Assembly: GCF_018873765.1 (NCBI RefSeq) | Contig: NC_057920.1 | Coordinates: 6,461,307 to 6,525,306 of the forward strand | Reading direction: 5' to 3' | Length of the DNA stretch: 64,000 bases | DNA from: Telopea speciosissima | Taxonomy: Eukaryota; Streptophyta; Magnoliopsida; Proteales; Proteaceae | Shown here: positions 48,634 to 58,727 of the stretch, piece after piece | How the letters are laid out: each line of letters opens with the position of its first letter | How positions within the stretch are numbered: position 1 is the stretch's first letter | Notes under the pieces: generated by a model | Databases searched by the model: none | What the model saw: only the letters and a program-made list of their open reading frames with translations | What the model was told of the DNA's origin: nothing | Made by a program: the position numbers and the translations under genes

Positions 48634-51540
48634 AAATTCACATCTTCCTCTAGCCCCATCTTCTCTCCTCCTCTTGGGCTCTGCATTCCCCTTAACTCTC
48701 TCTCTCTCTCTCTCTCTCTCTCATGCCTTTGCATCCCCTTCCCTGCCCTATTCTTACATCTCCCGGTCCACCCCACCTCTCTGCATCTCCCTCCCAAAGA
48801 AGGATATATGAGTTGCAACCAAGTTTTGTAAAGGGACCACCCTCTGCATCTTTTCCTTTTATATTTTTGGGTACCTTAACTATCAGGAACCAGTAACTAT
48901 GTTGAAATTCAATGAACGGTTTATATTAATTAATCTGATATCAGATCAACGGTTATAATTTAAGATGTGAGAAAGAGTTGGCAGACATACATCTCACCAT
49001 TACTATTATTTATGGTTTAAACCGTTACAGTGAACCATTCGTCTCTTTCATATTATGTTGTTTGCAAACACGAGAGAAAGAGAAAACTCTTTTTTTTTTT
49101 TGTTGGGTGGGGGGGGGGAGGAGAGGAGGTAGGCATGTATGTGTATATTAGACATATAGTGATTGCATATTCCTTTTGCTTCCATAAATGTCATTTCATG
49201 CATTCTTAATGGTGTTTAGTGACAACAGATGGAACAAATGTCATCACCTAATCATACGTGCAATATGTGTTGGTGGTTCAAAAAAAAGGGGGTAAATTTA
49301 AGCACATTCACTGATTCACCAAGTACTTTCATTAATGTGTACACAAAGACCCTTAAAATGCAAGCAATTGTACATGTTATAGGCAACATAGATGATCACT
49401 GATGGAAATAAAATCTGTTGTTTGGTAGAATACTTAAATAGGTTTCCATGAAGCAATATAGGCTCCATTTGGTTTCAAGTGAAATTAAAGATAAGGGAAA
49501 TTAAATTTTAAACTTAAAATGGAAACTTTGCTAATCGTTATCCAACATGATTGTATTAAGTACTTAAATTTTTTACTATGTTTAGTAATGATATTTTTTT
49601 AGGCAAAATTTCTTTTTTTTAAATCCAACGTATCTAGATGTAAAGTAAAGTGAAATTTAATAATTAAATATGGAATGATTTAGAGTTATTGAGTGTGAAA
49701 AATTTTATTCCTTCCTTTCAATTCTTCTTTCAGCCAAATGAAACCATATTTCGTAACCAAAAAAAAGTTTTTTGGCTTTGCTGGTTAGGGGTTTTCTTCG
49801 CTCCCTCTTTTTCCAAGAATTCATGAGCTGCTCGGAAAAAGCCTTCCATTTCCGTCAAATGAAGCCATAGTAATAGGTCATTAATATTCGAGGAAGATAT
49901 TCCCCTTTGTTTAAGTTTGAAATGCTGATTTATATATATATAGATTTGGTTGCATTATTAAGGATAAATCTGTCATCTTGTGCATCATTAATGTTATAAT
50001 CTTTAATATCAAAGTAAACTAAAAACATACTCTTACAAAGTAAAGATCTTTTTTCCCATAAACTAAAATGATTAAGATTGGCTTCACATGAGATCACATG
50101 TAATGAATTGTAATAACAATGGTTAACCAGCCCTTATTATAAATTAGTAGTTGTCAGAGTTGGTGTGGTACACCTCATATTTCATCATTTTACATTCCTA
50201 TAATCCTATCAAATGTCATCCATTCCCATCACTCATATTCTATATTCTAATTGTTCAATAAATTTATATGGATAATAAAAAGAAATTTTAAGTTAATTGA
50301 TGAGATTGCCACCCTCCAAGGAGTATATATCAAGTATCAAGCATTTTATAATAAACATGTAGATGGAATCATTTGTAATAATAATAATAATCGGGAGATC
50401 ATTTTTTGAGCAAGCGAATAGAGGAGTGCACGAACGAGGGATGATGGAATGATTTCATATATAGGGATAGAGAGGTCATTTCATGTGTGTGTGTGAGAGA
50501 GAGAGGTATCATACTATCCACTTGCTTAAGAATCTCTTCCCATGATAATAATAAGGGAAAAATCTCTTTGAGATACTCCTAGAGAATTTTTATTTGTTTT
50601 TACATCAAAATAAAATTAATTCTTCTCTAAAACTTTACCCTAATAACAATGACGATGATCAATAGCAATAACCACACTAATTCCAACAAAACGAAAAAAA
50701 AAAAAAAAAGAAGGAAAAAGAGGGTGGGGGGGAGGAGTGACTGAGTGAGATCAAATGATGCAACATTTATGTGACCATACGATCGAGATTGCATTCGTCC
50801 AAATATTAGTTTTTTTTTTTTTAAATTAAGCACCATAGTCAATATGTTAAAAAAAAGTGTATTAATTTAGAAAAATTTAGCAAACTAAATGATGAGAGCT
50901 GGTTTTTGGATTGGGCAACCAGAAAGAAGTATTTGTGTGACAAGTTGGCTGGGACAAAATTGAGTGGATAAACTTCAACTGTTTGGCCAACGGAGTTTGC
51001 CTCTTAGCTAAAGGTGTCAAATTGGATTTGGATCCGAAAATAAAAACTGGATCTGAACGAATTCAAATAGAATTTGGTTACAATCCGGAGCTGAGGAACA
51101 GAATTGAGGCTGGAATTGATTACTTTTCTGATCCAACATAGGAGCTGATAGTTATAATTAAAATCGAATTGAATTTAGGTACTAATATATTATAGTACAT
51201 TAATATGGTATAATATTAATATATTATAATATATTAATACACTGTAATATTAATATATTATAATATATATTTTACTAATATATTCTACTCATTGGTGGGG
51301 TGAATAGAAAACATTACACGTGGTCAACATATAGATCCATTTCCTTTTTTTATATGGATATATTTATTTGACTTAATAATTATTCTTCCTTACCTCAAAA
51401 AAGGAGTATTTATTCTTTTTAGAGTTTTTTTAGATGATATATGGAGGAGAAAGTTTTCCTTCAGCATGTTTCCAAAGTTCACCACATCATCTTAGGGTTT
51501 AAAAACCCCTATAAGTTTTAGTATATCTTTCAAAGGAGAA
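48634..51540. other. Gene-free AT-rich interval
   Basis: Low-complexity DNA: (CT)n at 48696-48720, A/T and G runs at 49089-49120, 50695-50730 and 50812-50825, and an extreme AT stretch (TAATATATTA repeats) at 51186-51290. No gene seen. Confidence 0.55.
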
Positions 51541-51661
51541 TGTTTTCTGTGCTGCACGCATGCTGTACCCCAGCACATGGGCCTGCCACTCAGGGGGCAG
51601 GGTGGTCATTGCGCCCACCCCCATGTGCTTGGGCGTAGCCTGTGCTGCAGCATAGAGAACA
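51541..51661. mobile_element. GC-rich fold-back element (121 bp)
   Basis: The ends TGTTTTCTGTGCTGCA and TGCTGCAGCATAGAGAACA are inverted repeats with a few mismatches, and an inner pair CCCAGCACATGGG / CCCATGTGCTTGGG can also pair. Non-coding. Target duplication unclear. Confidence 0.55.
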
Positions 51662-52690
51662 GCGCCCCATATCTTTCTAATACTCTTCCACACGCATCTG
51701 AAACCCAACAATGAATAGATTCCCATTAATCATTAAGTATTTAATGACAAAATCCAAGTGGATAAAGATTATGATTTATGAAGTTGCCCTTCTAATTGAA
51801 TTTCTCTTCTTTCTCTAGAAAGGGACCCCTCACGAAAGAAGAAGATGATGAGGATTGTCTGTTGTGCTAAGTTGTGACATTTGAACAGACAAGAGAATAG
51901 ATTTTTCCCTACTTTCCTTTTGTGCTGAAAAAGGCGAGTGTGGGTAGACCCTATCCGTTTTTTGTTTTTATTTTTTTTATAACTTTAAAAATTGAATGAA
52001 TATAAAAGAGTCACCTTCCTTGGGAGCTCGTGGCTAGAGTGTTAAGCCCAACAAAGGTCAAAGGGGCCCAACTATTCCTGGCTTGGGCCATGAGGTGGGC
52101 TCTACGCCTGGAACCACATTGGTCCTGGATTTTTCTTTTTTCTCTAATGGGGACTAAGGTCCAAGACCGCAAACTGCACGCGCCCGTGTATAGCGAGACC
52201 CATCAGTACTACACACGTGGACTGTCAAGTGTCATTAATGTATTTTTTTTATAACTCTACTAAAAACAAAGTGCTAGGGGGAAGGGGTGTAAGTTTGGCC
52301 TTGTGAATTGGAAAATTATCCTTTCTAATTTCTAATAGCCCAGTAGTACGGTAGTGCTAGTGTGGATGTCTGACACGTGGTAGATCAGACATGTAACGGT
52401 CTGAGGTCATTGACTATGTTGAGTTCAATTTCAATCAAAAATTAAATAAAAAAGATGTAATGGAAAATAGTGGTTTGAACTTTGAATAAAAAAAGTATAA
52501 AATCGTTTAAACCGAAAAAATTGGTTTTGGGTTCAACGTATGAAACTATTTATTAAATGGTTTAATTTTGCATAAAAAACTTGCATCGAATTGAACCGTT
52601 TTCACTGGAACCAAATTGTTTAACACCCTGATTTTTAATTATATATTTACATTTAAGATTATTTTAAACTTGATCAATGTTTTTTTTTTT
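51662..52690. other. Gene-free interval
   Basis: No coding similarity. 52020-52150 has a weak tRNA-like start (GTGGCTAGAGTG) and shares GGGGCCCAACTAT with the SINE near 12125, so it may be a decayed SINE; not certain. Confidence 0.4.
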
Positions 52691-52699
52691 GCATGAAAA

Positions 52700-53110
52700 A
52701 CCGCAAGGGGGTGTATATTAGGGCCCGGAGGGGAAAAGGAAAAATACAAGATTGAGGAGGTCCTTTTAGAAATGAAGATTTTCACAAACCCAAATAAGGG
52801 TAGCACAACGCCCACTTAGAGATATTGTGGGCACAACAAACATTGTCATCTCTACCTACAAAAGAAAAAGAGATATACTCAAAGCGTGAAGAAAGAAGCC
52901 TTAAATCCATCATAATGGTGGAGGCTTCAATAGGAGGGGCGAACAAAGGGTCCAATAGACACCTTTTTTTTTTTTTTGGGTAAATGGTCCAATAGACACT
53001 TCACAAGGACTTGACAGTCGGAGTGGAGGATAACTCGACGAAACCCATCATTCGCAGCCGCCTTCAACCCTAGACCGATTGCTCTGACTAATGTTGATGC
53101 TGTCTTATTT
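52700..53110 (-). pseudogene. L1-type LINE RNase H fragment (antisense)
   Basis: Minus-strand code VRAIGLGLKAAANDGFRRVI, then HSDCQVLVKCLLDHL and after an insert APPIEASTIMMDLRL, belongs to the RNase H-like domain of plant L1 elements. It is interrupted at 52963-52985 by a 23-nt A-tail micro-insertion. Truncated at both ends. Confidence 0.7.
52949..52999. mobile_element. Micro-insertion ATTTACCC-A(n)-G with 14-bp duplication
   Basis: GGTCCAATAGACAC occurs exactly at 52949-52962 and 52986-52999. The 23 nt between them read on the minus strand ATTTACCC, an A-run, then G. It breaks an RNase H coding stretch that reads through if the insert and one repeat are skipped. Confidence 0.8.
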
Positions 53111-53817
53111 TTTTTAAGTGCATATAAGGACACAAGTGACAAAAAAAAAACAGAAAAGGACCGGCCAGGGTCAATCAGGGCCAACCCAACCCTGCTCGAC
53201 TTGATCTGGATAAATCATGGCTGTCTGGGCCGGGCTGAGCCCGATATAATTGGTCATAGGCTGAGATATCTCAGCTTGATGGGGCTTGGGCTGAGCTAAG
53301 AGGACAGGGTTGGGGCAGGTCTACAAAGAACTGATAACTTATAACCTCTATGCGTCTAAGGTAGAGTTTGAAGTTTGAACAGCTGAAGGGCGCGAGCGTT
53401 TCTGGGTTTAGGGCTTGGTAATCTTGCGTTTGCCGCGCTATCACCTTGAACGAATCCAAAAATCCATCCGAAGTTTGAACAGTTGATTTGATGCGGTTTT
53501 CAGATAAGCATGTCCCTACAGATGAATCAAAAAATCCATCCGAAGGAAAGAGGGTGTTCGCTATCGAACAAACAGCTATAAGATAGGAATCCAAGCGACA
53601 CCTGCCCACGTCAAGTATAATCAGTTGCTAATCGAGCTAAATCGACAGTTGCATAGCTATATCCCACAGATGTCAGTTGTTATCAGATACCCTGCGCCAC
53701 GTTCTGAAACAATTTTCGATTTTCTATTACCAAAATCAATACCACTGGGTTTCGGTCACAGAAACAGGTCTCAGAGAAAGAGTGTTGGGTTCTCTAATAT
53801 TTGCAGGTTAATCGTTA

Positions 53818-53932
53818 ATGGCGGAGAAGGGAAGAGTGTGTGTGACAGGCGCAGGAGGGTATGTGGCGTCGTGGCTTGTGAAGCTTCTCCCTTCCAGAGG
53901 CTACAGAGTCCATGGAACCGTTAGAGAGCCAG
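53818..53932 (+). CDS. Cinnamoyl-CoA reductase-like (extended SDR) first exon, orphan
   Basis: ATG 53818 opens [19 protein letters not shown], then [19 protein letters not shown], 38 codons plus one base. [10 protein letters not shown] is the dinucleotide-binding loop (TGxxGxxxS) of extended short-chain dehydrogenases. The continuation to [11 protein letters not shown] and the intron position after EP are typical of the CCR/DFR family, NADPH-dependent reductases of phenylpropanoid metabolism. The donor is CCAG|GTGACT. The next exon, which should encode the part after the first strands, was not found in the remaining 10 kb, which instead contains transposons. Either intron 1 is very long or the gene is a fragment. 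The 38 codons are undamaged. Substrate cannot be inferred. Confidence 0.7.
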
Positions 53933-54893
53933 GTGACTTTGTTGGATCTTAGATTTCATCCGTTGTTAACACTACCCTTTTCTCGACTCCCTTTCTATAG
54001 ACTCTGCACTACTTATTGTTTGGTTTCTTTTTTTGCTTCAAGTATTTGATGAAATTATAATGCGTTTTGTTCGATCTGCTTTTAATTCTCAAATGGGAGG
54101 TGTGGCATACACATATTTCAGTTGTTCAGCCCACCCTTCTGTGTCTCAGCTTCGTTGTGAGGAGAAAGAAAAGAGCATATCCATTTATTCGTTTTGATTT
54201 TTCATCCAAATCAATATTGTTATTGGTGAAGCCTGATCTCAGTTTTAACCCAGAAGTTTTGTTGATTCTTCGGCGGCCTGTTTCGCTTTTGAAACGTGTG
54301 AAAACGGCCAAAAAATGCATACATCAGCGCCAATGGCGCTGAATCCTGAAGAGTTCGAGCCCGTCAAGATCTTCGATTTGATATATTAGTCGCCCTATGT
54401 TGGTTTGTACCTCGGACTGGACCAGGTGGGCTTCTGATGGTAGTTTTGTTTTTTCGTGGGTTAGGGTTTTCTCTATGTTGTAATGGTGTGAAAATGCTAT
54501 ATATAGTGGTTATTTCTTTGAGAGATGGGGTGAGGGTTTGTAATTTCTTCAAATAGTGGATGTGGATCTGGACTATCGCTAGGCCATGGATGTAGTCTAC
54601 CTTCTTGGAGGTGAACCACGTAAATTGTTGTCTTGTGTGTGTGTTTTCTCTTTCTCTTTGTTTTCTTTTGCAAATCGTCATTCTGCTGTGTTGTTATTTC
54701 CTAGCAAATATTTGATAGCTTTCAAAGCTGTCGGATCTGTTGACACTCAGAAGTTTTTGGCTATCTTTTGTGAGAAAAATAAAACCTTTAGTGGTTTATG
54801 AATCAATTTACTGGGATTTTTGCATCCATTTGTAGATTGTAGGAAAGTGTAGAAAATGAGTGGCTTTCTTATGCAAAATAAACCTTGTCCCTT

Positions 54894-57622
54894 TAATGTA
54901 GTTCTAGATAGGGTAAAGCCCTACTAGAAGCCAATTAAACCAGGACCAATAACAAGGAACAAAGGGGCTGCTGGTTCTGCAGTTTCATGGGACAGAATTG
55001 CAGTTTTAGGTCAAATCTAGGGCTTAGGTTAGGATAATGGAAGGGGGCTTAGGGGGTATGGCTAGGCAGGTTTATAGGACTCTAATAATGTAGGTATTAT
55101 AGAGTTTTAAGTGTTTTGAAAATTCTGTAAAGCTGGGCAGCAAGATCTAGGGTTTAATGGAGTTAGGGTTTATGGGATTCAAACAAAAAATAAAGGGGAT
55201 CAATTGGGGGAAAGGATTAGAGGGTTAGAAGAAGAAATTGGATGTCAAACTTACTGGAGATTCCACTGGCAGCAGCTTGAACAGATGTGAAGGATAGAAC
55301 CACCTTCGAATTAGGATCCTCCCGGCCGTCACGGCGCAAGGAGTCAATCGGATTCCACCAATCCCTTTCCACCTTGATAGAACCACAAGGATGCACACTC
55401 ACAAGGAGCATAGGAGCAGCAACAATGGCAGCCAACAAGCAAAAGCTTTTTTCATTAATCAAATTCGTGTTCCATGCTGGCCTCCCTTACAAACTTATAT
55501 AGAAGACTCAAAAATAGACTTAGACACTAAAAAGGAATGGCCTAACCTTATCCCTAACCTATTAGGCAACTTAAACTGACTAGGAAACTCAAAAAGACTC
55601 AAAATAGAGTCCTAATGACTTAAAACAACTTAAACTACTTAAAATAAAGAAGATTCCCTAGTAGCCAATAGGATATAAGAACCTCTTAGCCAATATGATC
55701 ACTTCACTTAAATTAGACCAATTGAACCAATTGGATGCAACCAATTTAAACCGGTTCAATTAAAAACACAAAATAAAAACTAAGTATTGGGCTAATCCCG
55801 TATGCAACCTATATACCCCTATTTCAGGCCCACTAAAGTGGCCTAATACATAGAAAACCCTTGGGAACAAAGGCCCAACATATATATATCCCAACCTTAC
55901 ACTTATTTCTAAAGAAATAAGCCCATGTCGATGATGAATTTGCATCAACTCTCCCCAACTTGAAAAAATTCGTCCTCGAATTTTGCAGTGATGAGGGGGA
56001 AACAACATATGAGTAGCAGCTTCAACCATTCCCAAACAAAATTCTGGTGATGCAGGAACATTATCTTCGAAGAACCATGGTGGCATAACAAACTCTATGT
56101 GTTCGATCTCTGAATCACCTGTGAATGCCCTATCCATAGAGTCTTCAGTGTTAATAACCTTCTTAGACACCAGCTCCACCTCTTCATCTTCTCTGTATCA
56201 GCCTTATCTACATTGGTTTCTTCGATATAGACCACTTCAGATGGATCTTCTACATGTTGATTTTCCATCTTTGAAGCTATAGGAGTAGTCTCTTTCTTTT
56301 CATCACAATTCACAATAGCAGATTTATTTTCAACTTCCTTTGGCAATGAAAATATGTATTCTCTATACCTATCTGTGTCTTCTTTGTAACCTTTGAGTCT
56401 ATACCTGTGATCTTTGGCAGGGGTTACTCTTTGTTCTCCCAATCGTTGCAACCTATCCAGGATGGCTTCATTTTGCAGCCCTTTGTTCAGACAAATTTCG
56501 GAACAATTCAACATAGCGACCATAGGATCTGCTAATAGATTTACTACTTGATTACCATGTTGATCCATGGCGTTGATACCAAATAATGTAGTTCTAGATA
56601 GGGTAAAGCCCTACTAGAAGCCAATTAAACCAGGACCAATAACAAGGAACAAAGGGGCTGCTGGTTCTGCGAGTTTGATGGGGACAGTGCGTTTTAGGTC
56701 AAATCTAGGGCTTAGGTTAGGATAATGGAAGGGGGCTTAGGGGTATGGCTAGGCGGGTTTATAGGACTCTAATAATGTAGGTATTATAGAGTTTTAAGTG
56801 TTTTGAAAATTCTGTAACGGGCAGCAAGATCTAGGGTTTAATGGAGTTAGGGTTTATGGGATTCAAACAAAAATAAAGGGGATCAATTGGGGGAAAGGAT
56901 TAGAGGGTTAGAAGAAGAAATTGGATGTCAAACTTACTGGAGATTCCACGGCGGCAGCTTGAACAGATGTGAAGGATAGAACCACCTTCAATTAGGATCC
57001 TCCCGCCGTCACGGCGCAAGGAGTCAATCGAGTTCCACCAATCCCTTTCCACCTTGATAGAACCACAAGGATGCACACTCACAAGGAGCATAGGAGCAAG
57101 AACAATGGCGGCCAACAAGCAAAAGCTTTTTTCATTAATCAAATTCGTGTTCCATGCTGGCCTCCCTTACAAACTTATATAGAAGACTCAAAAATAGACT
57201 TAGACACTAAAAAGGAATGGTCTAACCTTATCCCTAACCTATTAGGCAACTTAAACTGACTAGGAAACTCAAAAAGACTCAAAATAGAGTCCTAATGACT
57301 TAAAACAACTTAAACTACTTAAAATAAAGAAGATTCCCTAGTAGCCAATAGGATATAAGAACCTCTTAGCCAATATGATCACTTCACTTAAATTAGACCA
57401 ATTGAACCAATTGGATGCAACCAATTTAAACCGGTTCAATTAAAAACACAAAATAAAAACTAAGTATTGGGCTAATCCCGTATGCAACCTATATACCCCT
57501 ATTTAGGCCCTAAAGTGGCCTAATACATAGAAAACCCTTGGGAACAAAGGCCCAACATATATATATCAACCTTACACTTATTTCTAAAGAAATAAGCCCA
57601 TGTCGATGATGAATTTGCATCA
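54894..57622 (-). mobile_element. Young non-autonomous LTR retrotransposon (2.7 kb, Ty3-like)
   Basis: The two LTRs, 54894-55947 and 56584-57622, are nearly identical. Both start TAATGTAG and end CATCA. Target duplication CCCTT lies at 54889-54893 and 57623-57627. On the minus strand a primer-binding-like TGGTATCAACGCC (56578-56566) leads into the internal region, and a polypurine stretch AAGTTGGGGAGAGT precedes the left LTR. A minus-strand TATATAAG box lies near 55495-55502 (and in the other LTR). The inside is only 636 bp and has no protease, reverse transcriptase or integrase, so it must rely on another element for movement. Confidence 0.9.
55760..56568 (-). pseudogene. Internal ORF of the non-autonomous LTR element, frameshifted
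   Basis: From ATG 56568 (MDQHGNQVVNLLADPMVAM) a frame runs about 150 codons to 56095. A shift near 56180 moves to a second frame (MPPWFFEDNVPASPEF, then HHCKIRGRIFSSWGELM) ending with the element's polypurine tract and LTR. No zinc knuckle or catalytic motif. Function unknown; probably the remains of a gag-adjacent region fused with a linker near the 3' end. Confidence 0.45.
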
Positions 57623-58217
57623 CCCTTATTTTTACCCCACTTGGTTTCAACTTTGCAATTAGGGTAGCAAATTGGTTTATTTTCTTCGTTTCAATTGAAG
57701 AAACATGGGGAAAGTGGTAGGATTAGTATCATAACAGACAGGAAAAAATATATTTTTTGGGGTTCCCCAACAATTCTATGACGTCCAACAAAATAGATAG
57801 AAGTTGTGAATTAGAAGGAAAAATGGTCTCTTGGATGGTTGTCTTGATAGGCTTAGTAGGAACTGTGGTTTTCTCGCCAAATGGAGGGTGATATGGTCAT
57901 CATGGCCGTTAAATAGATAAGTGACCCTTTTTGGGGCCAAGTGTCAAATTTGGGCTTACGTAATGGCATGGAGCTGTAGACACCTCATTTTGCCACTCGG
58001 AGACGCTCACTGCAATGATGAATGGAAGTTTGAGGATTGTGGGAAGATTCTATTTTGTGGTTTGGGAGGCCCCTCATAATCTCGAAGACATTGGGAATTA
58101 TCCCGGTAAAATGACCAAAATGCTCTTGTATGATTAATGAGAAAATCAATAGAAGAAGCATTCGTTTGCTCTCATCCCTTCCTCAATTCTAATCTCTATC
58201 TTTCTTTTTATCACCTT

Positions 58218-58344
58218 AAGTCCGGTGCATCTAAAAGGTGCATCAGGTGGTGCACCTTGAAGTGGTTTTGATGAAAATACTCCCCCAAGTGCATGTGCAT
58301 CGTCCGATGTACCTTTTAGGTGCAATGGAAGGTGCATCGGACTT
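58218..58344. mobile_element. MITE-like fold-back with AAGTCCGATGCA ends
   Basis: The left end AAGTCCGGTGCATC-TAAAAGG is mirrored by the right end, with repeated GGTGCA motifs in between. 127 bp, non-coding; target duplication not resolved. Confidence 0.55.
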
Positions 58345-58727
58345 GAGAGGATAAACGTCCCTCTCTCTCCCTCTCTTTCTAGGAGTTGAATCTTGAATTC
58401 GACTATTTCTCTATACCTTTGTTCTTAACACAAATTCATATAGTTTTATGAAACCGATTTTTCAAATACGGATTCTTCTAGACTGATATGATTAAGGATT
58501 TTCGGCTATCCATTTACATTATGTTTATTCACTTAAATGGATACGATTAAGAATTTTCGACTTTGTATGATCCATGATCTTAAATTTCTTTTCTCTTCAT
58601 CAAGTGAGGATTCAAGAAAGAAGAATGCAAAAAACAAATTACATCCACAGATTCCTTCCTTCAAAGGAATCTATACTTCGCTCTCTACAAAAACAAAAAC
58701 AAACCTTATCTGGCATAAATACTACAA

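Noticed and set aside
49756..49790. Possible further micro-insertion at CGTAACC-A(n)
   Set aside because: The A-run follows ACC as in other cases, but no direct repeat flanks it.
52020..52150. Possible second SINE copy
   Set aside because: Shares only GGGGCCCAACTAT with the SINE at 11938; A and B boxes are too weak and no A-tail or target duplication is present.
54300..54390. Short frame MALNPEEFEPVKIFDLIY as a possible exon after the CCR-like exon
   Set aside because: Does not resemble CCR exon 2, wrong phase, and ends in a stop without a donor.
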